Below are positions 44,013 to 53,218 of a stretch of DNA of 64,000 nt, one piece after another (the first letter of the stretch is position 1; each line of letters begins with the position of its first letter). The position numbers were made by a program, and so were the translations under genes. The stretch covers positions 620,001-684,000 of the forward strand of contig OY970200.1 in the NCBI GenBank assembly GCA_963708235.1. Direction: 5' to 3'. The notes under the pieces were generated by a model. The model had not been told where the DNA came from and made no database searches. It was given only the letters and a program-made list of their open reading frames with translations. Origin of the DNA: G963708235 sp963708235. Its GTDB lineage: Bacteria; Actinomycetota; Acidimicrobiia; Spongiisociales; UBA5794.

Positions 44013-45308
44013 CTACTCGCCGGTCCCCTTGGCGGAGACCGTGCGCTGCATGTCGCCACGCCGGCTGTGGACGATCGCCATCCGGATGGCGAATGCGGTC
44101 ACCGAGGACAAGGCGACGGCGGCGAACACCTCGAGGCTGGAGTCGATCAGGATCACGGTCAGGATGGCCATCGACAGCGGGAGCATGGCAATGGCGGCAC
44201 CGAGTGCCGCCATCACACAACCCACCGCCAAGGCGATCGGGATCGCCGGAAACACCAGGTGAACGACGATCCCGAGCACGGCGCCGATGAAGAACAACGG
44301 AAAGATCGGACCGCCGAAGAACCCGCCGCCGACGCTGACCCCCAGCGACACCGCCTTGAGCAGCGCCAGCGCCAGCAGCGTGGGAATGGCGATGCCGCCG
44401 ACGTCGTCGAGGATGTGGGGGAGGGCGGTCTGCCCCGAGAAAGCCGTCAGCGGCAAGGTGTACGTGATCAGCCCGACGATCAACCCGGCGATGGCTCCCC
44501 GTAGGACAGGGCGTCCATCGAGTCGCTTCATGATCGAGACGGCACTCACCATGGTCCTGCCGACGGCGAAGGCGGCAGCGGCGCCGACGACGCCGAGGGC
44601 CACGGCCACGAGGAGCATCCAGGAGGCGAAAGCGTCGTGGGGCAGGGCGAGCAACCCCCCGAAGGGGGCGCCGAGCACCGGCCACATGATCCCGAAGGCG
44701 ACCGCTCCGGCGATGACCCCGGGAACCAGGTTGGTGTAGTAGTAGTCGCTCGTCTGGTCGTGCTCGAGCTCGAAGGCGAGCAGCGGTCCGCCGATCGGTG
44801 TTCCCAACATTCCTCCGAAGGCGCCGCTGATTCCGATGAAGGTGAGCTGGCGGACCTCGTCGGGATCGCCGCCACGTCTTCGTCCGAGCCAGGTTCCCAA
44901 TGCCCCTCCGGCGGCGCCCATCGGGGCTTCCGGTCCCACCGAAGGACCCGAGATCAGCGAGATGACGGCGATCCCGACGGCGGCGGGTGTCGTGTGGGGG
45001 TCGACCTCGCCCTCCCTCAGGTCGTCGACGAACCCCGGGAAACGCGGCGGGAGGCTCCAGGTCCGGTAGACAAGCCCGACCAGGACTCCGGCGACCACCG
45101 GAATCGCAATGCTCCATACCGTGCCGGAGAACCAGCCGGCGGTCGCCCAGTCGTCCCCCCAGATTCGCTCGGTGAGGAAATTGACGCCACCCAGATAGAT
45201 GATGCCGAAGGTCCCGGCGAACGCCCCGAGGAGAATCGATCGAAGGATGAGCCCTCGATACGGGAGCACCGGCGGGTGCGGCGCCGAAGGGTCGGTGGAT
45301 GCAGCCAT
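44013..45308 (-). CDS. ClC-family chloride channel/antiporter
   Basis: 431 residues, ~10-12 helices. SGPSVGPEAPMGAAGGALG contains the pore Glu in a GPEAP variant of the usual GREGP. GGMLGTPIGGPLLAFELE and VGGGFFGGPIFPLFFIGA are the other selectivity elements. It lacks the C-terminal CBS pair. It begins at the last base of the AI-2E gene stop (TGATG), so the two are coupled. Confidence 0.88.
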   Translation of the reverse strand: MAASTDPSAPHPPVLPYRGLILRSILLGAFAGTFGIIYLGGVNFLTERIWGDDWATAGWFSGTVWSIAIPVVAGVLVGLVYRTWSLPPRFPGFVDDLREGEVDPHTTPAAVGIAVISLISGPSVGPEAPMGAAGGALGTWLGRRRGGDPDEVRQLTFIGISGAFGGMLGTPIGGPLLAFELEHDQTSDYYYTNLVPGVIAGAVAFGIMWPVLGAPFGGLLALPHDAFASWMLLVAVALGVVGAAAAFAVGRTMVSAVSIMKRLDGRPVLRGAIAGLIVGLITYTLPLTAFSGQTALPHILDDVGGIAIPTLLALALLKAVSLGVSVGGGFFGGPIFPLFFIGAVLGIVVHLVFPAIPIALAVGCVMAALGAAIAMLPLSMAILTVILIDSSLEVFAAVALSSVTAFAIRMAIVHSRRGDMQRTVSAKGTGE

Positions 45309-46489
45309 CACGGTCTCCGGTGAGTCATCGGCGCATCGGGTTTGGGACCGAATGATCCGTCGGGTTCGACACCCGGGACCAACTCGGGCTGGCGGAGCCG
45401 TCGGGAGACGGCGATGCCGAGCGCCGCCGCCGGTCCGGACACGATGGCGCCCAGTACGCCGGCGACGGCGACCCCGCACACACTCGAGATCAGACTCGGG
45501 AGCGGTCGCAACGAGAGCCGGCTGCTGGTGAGCTGGTTGCCCACGATCGTCTGGAGCACGTTCTGTGCGACGAGCACCACCACCAGGATGATCGCCGCAT
45601 CGCTCGGGCCACCGGCTCCGAGGGCGATGAGGAACGCAAAGACCCCGGCGATGAAAGCTCCGAGATACGGGACATATGAGGTGACGAACGTCACCACGGT
45701 GACGGCGAGCGCCAAGGGGAGACCGAGTACGAGCATCGCCGCCCCGACCACCGCCGCCGTCACCAGGCTGGTGACCGTCATCGCTCCGAAGCCGCGCCCG
45801 ACGATGGTGGTGGCGTCGTCGATGATCGCCGCTCCGAGATCCTCGGCGACACCGAGATGTCGTGACAGCCAACCCCTCACCTCGACCCAGTCGACGAGGA
45901 TGTAGTAGAGGATGAACAGGGCGAGGAACGTCCCGATGCCGAATGCGACCGCACTCGAGAACACGGTGGTCGCCCACGACGCCGCACCGGTGAGCAGTGA
46001 CTGCGCCTGACCGGCCGCTGCGGACACGGTGGCGTGCGGATCGTCGAGCAGCGTGCCGGTCCACGCCGCATCGTTGATCTCGCCGAGCCCGGCGGTGATC
46101 ACAATTCGGATCTCCGTGGCCTCGTCGATCACCCCACGGATCACCACTGCGACGGCGCCGACGAGGACTCCGAGCAGGGCGGCGATGAGGGCGACCGCAC
46201 CGAACCGTCTCGGGACGTGCAAGCGCTCGAGTCGCTCGATGAGGGGAACACACAAGGCCCCGATGACCGCCGCCAGGATGACGGGCACCACGATTCCGCT
46301 GAAGGCGGCCAGGGTCGCATAGGTCATGGTGGCGGCGAGGAGGATGCCGACGATTCGCCAACTCGATCGGCCCCATCGGTCCAGGCGCGTCCGGGGCGGG
46401 TCTCCGTCGAGAAGTCGATCATCCGGGAAACCGCGATCTTCCGCTTGGCGGGGTGGCGTCCCCGTGGATCGGCGGCCGGCCGGTGACAT
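45308..46489 (-). CDS. AI-2E family transporter
   Basis: 393 residues, eight predicted helices. The order FSGIVVPVILAAVIGALCVP, LERLHVPRRFGAVALIAAL, FILYYILVDW, VTFVTSYVPYLGAFIAG and VGNQLTSSRLSLRPLPSLI is typical of the AI-2E/PerM family. Members export or exchange small molecules or Na+; the substrate is unknown. It is coupled to the ClC gene. Confidence 0.88.
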   Translation of the reverse strand: MSPAGRRSTGTPPRQAEDRGFPDDRLLDGDPPRTRLDRWGRSSWRIVGILLAATMTYATLAAFSGIVVPVILAAVIGALCVPLIERLERLHVPRRFGAVALIAALLGVLVGAVAVVIRGVIDEATEIRIVITAGLGEINDAAWTGTLLDDPHATVSAAAGQAQSLLTGAASWATTVFSSAVAFGIGTFLALFILYYILVDWVEVRGWLSRHLGVAEDLGAAIIDDATTIVGRGFGAMTVTSLVTAAVVGAAMLVLGLPLALAVTVVTFVTSYVPYLGAFIAGVFAFLIALGAGGPSDAAIILVVVLVAQNVLQTIVGNQLTSSRLSLRPLPSLISSVCGVAVAGVLGAIVSGPAAALGIAVSRRLRQPELVPGVEPDGSFGPKPDAPMTHRRP

Positions 46490-46807
46490 GTGCCGAGCAT
46501 AGATCCGTACCGCCCAGGGTGTGGTGCATGCGGAACCTACGGACTGACGTGGGAGTTGTCGGCGAGGAAGCCTCCGACTGGTGGAGAGTCAGGTGGGCTC
46601 GCGGAGACCGGGGCCTTTTGCTTCGATCCGTCGCCGTGTCGATGACGGCGGCTCGGGTGGGCTTGTTCCCGGCATACCGTGACGTGCGGGAGTAGTGTCG
46701 AACTGCTGCGAAGCATCGGCGGTGGAGTGCGTGACGTCACCGGGATGTAGCAGCGCCAACTGGCCGCCTTTTGGCAACGGGAACGGCGAGCAATCGGGAG
46801 AGCGCAC
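46490..46807. other. 318-base gene-free region
   Basis: Lies between divergent genes. GTGACGTCAC (46731-46740) is a perfect 10-bp palindrome about 70 bases ahead of the DUF7144 gene. I see no gene and no clear -35/-10 pair. Confidence 0.35.
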
Positions 46808-47212
46808 ATGAGCGACACGGGTTCGAGATGGGCGATGGGTTTTGCTGCCTTCGCCGGAGCATTGATGATCACCTCGGGGTTCATCCATGCGGCTTGGGGG
46901 ATCTCCGCCATCCGAGGCGATGAGATCTTCGTCGCCACTGCCGACTACGTGTTCGATATCGACCTGACCGTTTGGGGATGGATCAACCTCGTCCTCGGTG
47001 GGCTGGTGTTCTTCGCCGGCTGGGGCGTGTTCGCCGCGGCGCCCTGGGCGCGACTGGTCGGCATCTTCATCGCGGTGACCAGCCTCGTGGTCAACTTCCT
47101 GACGATTCCCTACTACCCGGTGTGGTCGCTGGTGCTCGTGGCCCTCAACTTTGCGATCATCTGGGGCTTGTCGGCGAACGATCGGGACGTCGCCGAACTC
47201 GATGTCGTGTGA
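46808..47212 (+). CDS. DUF7144-like four-helix membrane protein
   Basis: 134 residues preceded by GGGAGAG. Four hydrophobic helices alternate with short loops. DIDLTVWGWINLVLGGLVFFAG and FLTIPYYPVWSLVLVALNFAI are characteristic of a small actinobacterial membrane family (DUF7144). No function is known. Confidence 0.8.
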   Translation: MSDTGSRWAMGFAAFAGALMITSGFIHAAWGISAIRGDEIFVATADYVFDIDLTVWGWINLVLGGLVFFAGWGVFAAAPWARLVGIFIAVTSLVVNFLTIPYYPVWSLVLVALNFAIIWGLSANDRDVAELDVV

Positions 47213-47625
47213 ATGTCCGGTCCGACTGTCGAGGAGTCACACGACCTCACGCAAGATCCGGCTCCGCAACGGGCGGTTCGCTCGAGCCGACCGGCGCCGC
47301 GAGCCCCTCGAGCCGGTTCGTCACTCGGGGGTTGCCTCGCCGCTGGTCGTCGGGGCCCTCGATGGGCGCCACGGATTCCGTCGTCTGCTCGTCGGGCGAG
47401 ATCGTGTGCGTCAGGTGGAGAACAGTGTCTTGACACCCCGGCCCGATACCAAGACGATGTCACGGCGGCTACGAGGTGTACACGTCGGAGATCGCAGTCA
47501 TAGAGATGTTCAGGCACCGACCCCCCAAGACCAACCATGCTCGATGAACCCGAAGCGTGGCTACGCCCCGGTCACGCCGACAACCGAGACAGGTCGTGCC
47601 AGCGGCCGGAACCAACGGTGAGGTG
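47213..47625. other. 413-base gene-free region
   Basis: Open frames on both strands here have random-looking composition (Arg- and Ser-rich) and no ribosome sites. I see no RNA gene or repeat. It presumably holds the promoter of the giant surface protein. Confidence 0.4.
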
Positions 47626-50600
47626 ATGATGATGCGCGCCACGACGAGACGCCACTTCAAGGTTCTGCTCCCGCTCCTGGTGGTGATCAGCGTCCACGTG
47701 GGCTGGCTGGGCGCACCGGGGTTGGGGGCGCCGTTCGAGCCCGACGACCCCATCCCCAATCCCGACCTCGAGGTCTCCTGCGGTCTCGATGTGCTGCTCG
47801 TCCTCGACGAGTCCGGGTCGATATCGCAGTCGCGCGCCACCGAAGATGTCCGGTCGGCGTTCCTTGCCTTCGTGTCGGCCCTCCGCAACACCGGGTCGCG
47901 CGTCGCCGCACTCGAGTTCAGCCAGCAGGCGCGACCTGCCATCGACGAATACACCGTGGTCACCGATGCCACCATCGTGTCGACCTTCGAGCCCTACATC
48001 CGTAACGACTACAACCCCAACGGGTTGACCAACTGGGAGGATGCGATGCGCGCCGCCCGGTACTTCCTTCCCCGGCCGACGACCGCCGTTCCGCACCTGG
48101 TGGTGTTCATCACCGACGGCGATCCCACCGCCGCCGTCGACTGGCAGGACACCACCTACGACCCGGGAAATCCGAACGTCGCCCAGAACGAATACGAGTT
48201 GAAGTTCCCGCTCGACAGCAACGAGACGGTGAGCATCGATCTCAATCCGGGCACCGACCGCGCCGTCTCCAACGCCAACGCCGTCAAGGGGGACGGGTCC
48301 CATATCCTGGTGATCGGTGTCGGAGAAGCGCTGCAGAACCCGTCCTCGATGGATCGGCTGACCCGCATCACGGGCACCGACATCTATGACGGGGCCGGCA
48401 CCTTCGACATCGCCGACGACGACATCTTCGCCGTCGCCGACTTCAGCGACCTCTCCGATGCGCTCCGTCAGGCGGCCTTCGACCTCTGTTCCCCTTCGGT
48501 CACCGTTCAGAAGCTCATCGATCTCACCCCGGACCCGGACACCGACGATGCGTTCCCCGGTCAGGGCTGGGACATCACGGCGACCGTGGGCGCCGAGGGC
48601 GGGTTCGACTGGGTGCTGCCACCCGGGGCCAGCGGGTCGACGGCCACCCGCCAGACCGACGGTGCAGGTTTCGCCACGTTCCAGTGGACCACGAACCAGG
48701 AAGTCAGTTCCACCGCATCGTTCGTAGAGGAGGATCCGGTGACCGGTCCGGTTCCCGATCTGGAGTACGACCCGTCGGCGACCCAGTGCACCTACCGCAC
48801 CCCCGATTTCGATGACGACCGGCCGCTGGACCACACCACCACCGCGCTCGGATTCGATCTGGTGGTCCCCACCAATTCGATTGTCACCTGCTCGATCGTC
48901 AACCGGGCGCCCGCCGAGCCGGCGATCAGTCTCGAGAAGCGCACCAACGGCACCGATGCCGATGACCCGCCTGACGACGTGCCGGTCCCGGGGAACAACG
49001 TCCCCGTGCTCCAGGAGGGCGAGGCCGTCACCTGGACGTACGAGGTCACCAACGACGGCAACGTCACCCTTGATATCGCCGTCACCGACGACCCGACACA
49101 GACCGTCACCTGTCCGTCCACCACGCTCGCCCCGGGCGACACCGTCACCTGCACCGCCGCGGGAACCGCCGTCGACACGACCGCGTTCCCCGACGGGTAC
49201 TACGCCAACACGGCGACCGTGGTCGGGACGGATCCCTTCGGCGCCACCGTCGACGATACCGATCCGTCGCACTACATCGGCGTGGCGCCGGCCGACCTGA
49301 CCATCGAGAAGTCCACCGAGACACCCAGCGGCGGTAGCTTCGATGCGGATATGGTGCCCGGCCCGCTGGTCCCGGTCGGCGGCGACGTGTCATGGAGCTA
49401 TGTCGTCACAAACACCAGCACAACGAGCACTCTGGAGAACCTCGTCGTCATCGACCCGACGTTGGGTGATGCCGGTGGCGCCGTCGACTGTGGGGGCACA
49501 ACCGTCCTGGGACCGGAAGCGTCGGTCACGTGTGTCTCCGACCAGGCGTTCCCCGCCGAGGCCGGGCTCTACGAGAACCTGGCCATCGCCGTCGCCAACA
49601 CCGAAGGTCTTCCCGCCGACCTCCACGTCGACAGCGACCCATCTCACTATTTCGGGACCACCTCGGGCATCACGCTCGAGAAGTGGACCAACGGTGCCGA
49701 TGCCGACGATCCTGACCCGGCGGTGAACCCCGTCCCCCAGATCCCGGTGGCGTCCCCGGTGTTGTGGACCTACATCGTCAACAACACCGGGAACCTCCCC
49801 GTGATCAACGTCTCGGTGACGGACGACCAGGATGTCACAGTGGTGTGTCCGAGAAACCGCATCCCGGCAGGTGGCCGTCTTATCTGCCTCGCCGGTGGCA
49901 CGTCGGAAAGCACGGTGTCGACGCCGGGAGGCGTCTATGCCAACGTCGGGAGTGTCTCGGGAACCACGCTGACCGAGACCCAGGGTGACGGCTCGACTCC
50001 CCCTGTCCCGGTCACCGACTCGGATCCCTCGCACTACATCGGTGTCGAACCCGGGATCGATCTCGAGAAGGCGACAAACGGTGTCGACGCCGACATCCCG
50101 TCCGGACCCTTCCTTGCTCCCGGCGACCCCGTCGCCTGGACCTACGTCGTCACCAACACGGGGAACCTCGATCTGGCACGGGTCGGTGTGGTCGATCCGT
50201 GGCTCGGTCTCGGTGGGGTGTCCTGTCCGGCGACTGAACTCGCCGCCGGGGCGCAGATGACCTGCACCGCCTCGGGTACGGCCGAGGAGGGCCAGTACCG
50301 CAACGGTGCCTTCGCCATCGGGGCGACCGAGAACCCGCAACTGGTGTTCTCCGCCGATCCCTCGCACTACTTCGGGGCGACCGGAACGATCAACATCGAG
50401 AAGTGGACCAAGGGGGTCGACGCCGACACTCCGGCGGAGGCGCCCTACATCGAGAGCGGCGAGGACTTCACGTGGGCGTTCCTCGTGCGAAACGAGGCCA
50501 ACACCGCAATGTCCGAGATCGCCGTCACCGATGACCGCCTAGGCGATGTCGATTGCCCGCAGGCGACACTGGCGCCAGGAGAGCTGATGGTGTGCCTCGT

Positions 50601-51210
50601 CGACGGTGTGGCCGAGAGCGGTCTCCACGAGAACGTCGCCTCGGTCACCGGCACAGCCGTCGACGGCACCACCCACACGGATACCGATCCCTCGCACTAC
50701 ATCGGGTACCAACCCGGGATCGATGTCCAGAAGTCGACGAACGGGGTCGACGCCGACACCGCACCGGGTGTCCAGGTGGCGACGGGGCAGCCGGTGGTGT
50801 GGCGGTACACCGTCACCACCAACGGGCTTCCCGTGTCCAATGTCGAGCTCGTCGATACGGATGCGAGCGTCACCCCGGTCTACGTGTCAGGCGACGACGA
50901 CGGGGATGGTGTCCTCGAACTCGGCGAAGCGTGGATCTACGAGGCCGAGGCGACCGCCACCGCTGGAGACTACGTCAATGTGGCGACCGCCCAGGGATAC
51001 GACGTGTTGCAGGAGCAGCCCGTCGAAGACAGCGACCCTTCGCACTACACCGCCTCGGGCACCGATCCCGTCACCCCGCCGCTGCCCCTCACCGGTTCGG
51101 ACCTGGCCGTGATGGCCACCATCGGACTGATCCTGCTCTCCGTGGGTCTGCTGGTGGTGCGGAGCGACCAACCTGATGTGGTGATCGGCGATGAGCGGGA
51201 GACTGACTAG
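47626..51210 (+). CDS. von Willebrand A / DUF11-type repeat surface protein with LPLTG sorting signal
   Basis: 1194 residues from the ATG at 47626, the first of three in a row after GTGAGG. A signal peptide (VLLPLLVVISVHVGWLGAPG) leads to a von Willebrand A domain (residues ~50-285) with a complete metal site: LDESGSIS, GLTNWEDA and ITDGDP. One intermediate domain follows (TVQKLIDLTPDPD). Six ~110-125-residue repeats then begin near residues 435, 559, 681, 810, 921 and 1031. Each has EKxTNGxDAD, TYVVTNTGN, CPxxTLAPG and DSDPSHYIG. The C-terminus PLPLTGSDLAVMA plus a membrane helix is a sortase signal. It probably serves as a cell-wall adhesin; the ligand is unknown. Confidence 0.92.
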   Translation: MMMRATTRRHFKVLLPLLVVISVHVGWLGAPGLGAPFEPDDPIPNPDLEVSCGLDVLLVLDESGSISQSRATEDVRSAFLAFVSALRNTGSRVAALEFSQQARPAIDEYTVVTDATIVSTFEPYIRNDYNPNGLTNWEDAMRAARYFLPRPTTAVPHLVVFITDGDPTAAVDWQDTTYDPGNPNVAQNEYELKFPLDSNETVSIDLNPGTDRAVSNANAVKGDGSHILVIGVGEALQNPSSMDRLTRITGTDIYDGAGTFDIADDDIFAVADFSDLSDALRQAAFDLCSPSVTVQKLIDLTPDPDTDDAFPGQGWDITATVGAEGGFDWVLPPGASGSTATRQTDGAGFATFQWTTNQEVSSTASFVEEDPVTGPVPDLEYDPSATQCTYRTPDFDDDRPLDHTTTALGFDLVVPTNSIVTCSIVNRAPAEPAISLEKRTNGTDADDPPDDVPVPGNNVPVLQEGEAVTWTYEVTNDGNVTLDIAVTDDPTQTVTCPSTTLAPGDTVTCTAAGTAVDTTAFPDGYYANTATVVGTDPFGATVDDTDPSHYIGVAPADLTIEKSTETPSGGSFDADMVPGPLVPVGGDVSWSYVVTNTSTTSTLENLVVIDPTLGDAGGAVDCGGTTVLGPEASVTCVSDQAFPAEAGLYENLAIAVANTEGLPADLHVDSDPSHYFGTTSGITLEKWTNGADADDPDPAVNPVPQIPVASPVLWTYIVNNTGNLPVINVSVTDDQDVTVVCPRNRIPAGGRLICLAGGTSESTVSTPGGVYANVGSVSGTTLTETQGDGSTPPVPVTDSDPSHYIGVEPGIDLEKATNGVDADIPSGPFLAPGDPVAWTYVVTNTGNLDLARVGVVDPWLGLGGVSCPATELAAGAQMTCTASGTAEEGQYRNGAFAIGATENPQLVFSADPSHYFGATGTINIEKWTKGVDADTPAEAPYIESGEDFTWAFLVRNEANTAMSEIAVTDDRLGDVDCPQATLAPGELMVCLVDGVAESGLHENVASVTGTAVDGTTHTDTDPSHYIGYQPGIDVQKSTNGVDADTAPGVQVATGQPVVWRYTVTTNGLPVSNVELVDTDASVTPVYVSGDDDGDGVLELGEAWIYEAEATATAGDYVNVATAQGYDVLQEQPVEDSDPSHYTASGTDPVTPPLPLTGSDLAVMATIGLILLSVGLLVVRSDQPDVVIGDERETD

Positions 51211-51330
51211 ATATGCCTGGTGCCATGCGTTCATGCGTTGCGCCAGATCAGCTGGTCGGGGGCGCCAGGCTGCCACCACCGCGCATCCGACATGATGTGC
51301 CCCGGGTTGCGCCTCACCCCGGTCCTCACC

Positions 51331-53052
51331 GTGGGTGACGTGAGCGACCCAGACCCACCGGAACCAACGCCTGCGCCCGGCTCGCCGGGCGCAGGGGAAC
51401 CGACCGCCGACGGCGTGGTCGTCCGGTCCTGGTGGTTCCTGGACTACCCGACCGGTCTGTTGCGCCCCGACATCGTGGCCGGGGTGAGCACGGCGGCGGT
51501 GATCATCCCGCAAGCGCTCGGGTATGCCACCATCGCCGGGTTGCCGGTCGAGTTCGGTCTCTACACATGCATCTTTCCGATGCTCGTATATGCCCTGCTC
51601 GGAACGTCGAGACGGCTCAGTTTCAGCACCACATCGACCGTCGTCGCCGTGGCCGGGGTGGCGCTTGCCGGGCTCGGCCTGACCGACATGGAGGATCTGA
51701 CGGGGGCCGCGGCGACGCTCGCCCTTCTCGTAGGAATCCTGCTTCTTGCGTTCCGGCTCCTGCAGCTCGGATGGCTGGTCGAGGCGGTCTCCGGCGCCAC
51801 TGTCACCGGCCTGAAGCTCGGTGTCGGTCTGACCGTCATCGCCGACCAGTTGCTCCGCGTCGTAGGCGCCGAGAGCGACGGGGGGTTCTTCTCCGATGTC
51901 CGAACGGTGGCCGGGAACCTCGACGAAGTGGCCCCGACGAGTTACCTGGTACTCGCCGCCACCATCGTCGGCGTGGTCGGCCTCGCCCGGCTCGATCGTC
52001 GTATACCCGGGGCGCTACTCGCCATTGCCGCGGCGATCATGCTGGTGCGCTGGTCCGGCCTCGACACTCCGCTGGTGTCGGCGCCACCCACCGGGCTCCC
52101 CTTGCCGGTGCTCCCCACCCTGGCCCATGCGACGGCGCTACTCCCCGCCGCGCTGGCCATTGCCGTCATGTCCTACGTCGAGACCATGACGGCGGGGAGG
52201 GTCGCCCGGCTACCCGAGGACCCCCCGCTCGACAACAACCGGGAGTTCGTGGCAACCGGGCTGGCATCGGCGGTGGGGGCGTTCTTTCATGCCCTCCCGC
52301 CCGCAGGTGGCTTCTCCCAGACCCAGGTCAACACCGCCGCCGGTGCCCGCACCCAGATGAGCCAGATCGCCACGGTCGGAGTGGCGGTGGTCATCGCCGT
52401 GTTCCTGGCCCCCTTGCTGGGGGACATCCCGGTGGCGGCGCTCGCCGGGGTCGTCATCGTCGCCGTCGCCGGGCTGATCGATCTGCCGGCGTTCGCCCGG
52501 CTGTGGCGGATCGACCGGCCGGAGTTCGTCATCGCCGCCGCCAGCGCAATCGCCGCTCTTGCGTTCGATCTCGTCGCCGGGGTTGCAGTGGGGGTGGTGC
52601 TCACCTTCTTCTTCGTGATCCGTGCGCTCAATCACCCGGTCGTCGTAGAACTGCGCCGCGACCCGCGCACCGGTGCGCTTGTCGCTGCCCGAGCCAGCGA
52701 CCCCCGCCTCGCCGGACTTCTGGTGCTGCGGATCGAAGGGGGTGTCTACACCATGAACGTCCACCGTGTCCAGGAGCAGATCTACGCCCGGGCTTACGGT
52801 GATCCCGACCATCCCACGGTGGTGATCCTCGATGTCTCCGGGACGGCGGATACCTCGGTGACCGTGCTCGATGTGCTCCGCGAAACCGATCAGGAGCTCG
52901 ATCGGCGCGGCATCGATCTCTGGGTCGCCGGATTCCCCGTGCGGAGTCTCGACAAGGTCGAGCGCACCACCTGGCACCGAAATTGGGTAGCGCGCGGCAA
53001 GGTCCACCCCACGGTGGCGGATGCGACCGATCGATTCGAGCGTTCCCGGTGA
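51331..53052 (+). CDS. SulP-family anion (sulfate) transporter with STAS domain
   Basis: About 573 residues from the GTG at 51331; GTG 51340 is equally possible and the frame is open to 51220. WWFLDYPTGLLRPDIVAGVS, IPQALGYATIAGLPVEFGLY and STTSTVVAVAGVALAG form the SulP transport core. The C-terminal STAS domain has ILDVSGTADTSVTVLDVL. SulP proteins import sulfate, bicarbonate or other anions. Its place directly before a sulfatase gene suggests sulfate handling, but this is inference. Confidence 0.85.
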   Translation: MGDVSDPDPPEPTPAPGSPGAGEPTADGVVVRSWWFLDYPTGLLRPDIVAGVSTAAVIIPQALGYATIAGLPVEFGLYTCIFPMLVYALLGTSRRLSFSTTSTVVAVAGVALAGLGLTDMEDLTGAAATLALLVGILLLAFRLLQLGWLVEAVSGATVTGLKLGVGLTVIADQLLRVVGAESDGGFFSDVRTVAGNLDEVAPTSYLVLAATIVGVVGLARLDRRIPGALLAIAAAIMLVRWSGLDTPLVSAPPTGLPLPVLPTLAHATALLPAALAIAVMSYVETMTAGRVARLPEDPPLDNNREFVATGLASAVGAFFHALPPAGGFSQTQVNTAAGARTQMSQIATVGVAVVIAVFLAPLLGDIPVAALAGVVIVAVAGLIDLPAFARLWRIDRPEFVIAAASAIAALAFDLVAGVAVGVVLTFFFVIRALNHPVVVELRRDPRTGALVAARASDPRLAGLLVLRIEGGVYTMNVHRVQEQIYARAYGDPDHPTVVILDVSGTADTSVTVLDVLRETDQELDRRGIDLWVAGFPVRSLDKVERTTWHRNWVARGKVHPTVADATDRFERSR

Positions 53053-53218
53053 GCGGCAGCACCCACCCGACCGGGCGCGACCCGCCGGAAACGCACCCAG
53101 TACCGTGAAGGTGCGGTCCCGCACCGGCAACGTAGGTTCAGATCGTTCACGGCACCCCCAGCTCGCCCACCTCTGTGGTGGGGAGACGGCATGGAACAGA
53201 AGCGCACAGGAGGCGACA

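Noticed and set aside
47113..47538. Possible minus-strand gene of 141 codons in the gap after the DUF7144 gene
   Set aside because: No ribosome site and no recognisable motif, and it runs into the end of a real gene on the other strand.
47572..49272. 566-codon minus-strand frame
   Set aside because: Shadow of the vWA repeat protein; Gly/Asp/Arg-rich and featureless.
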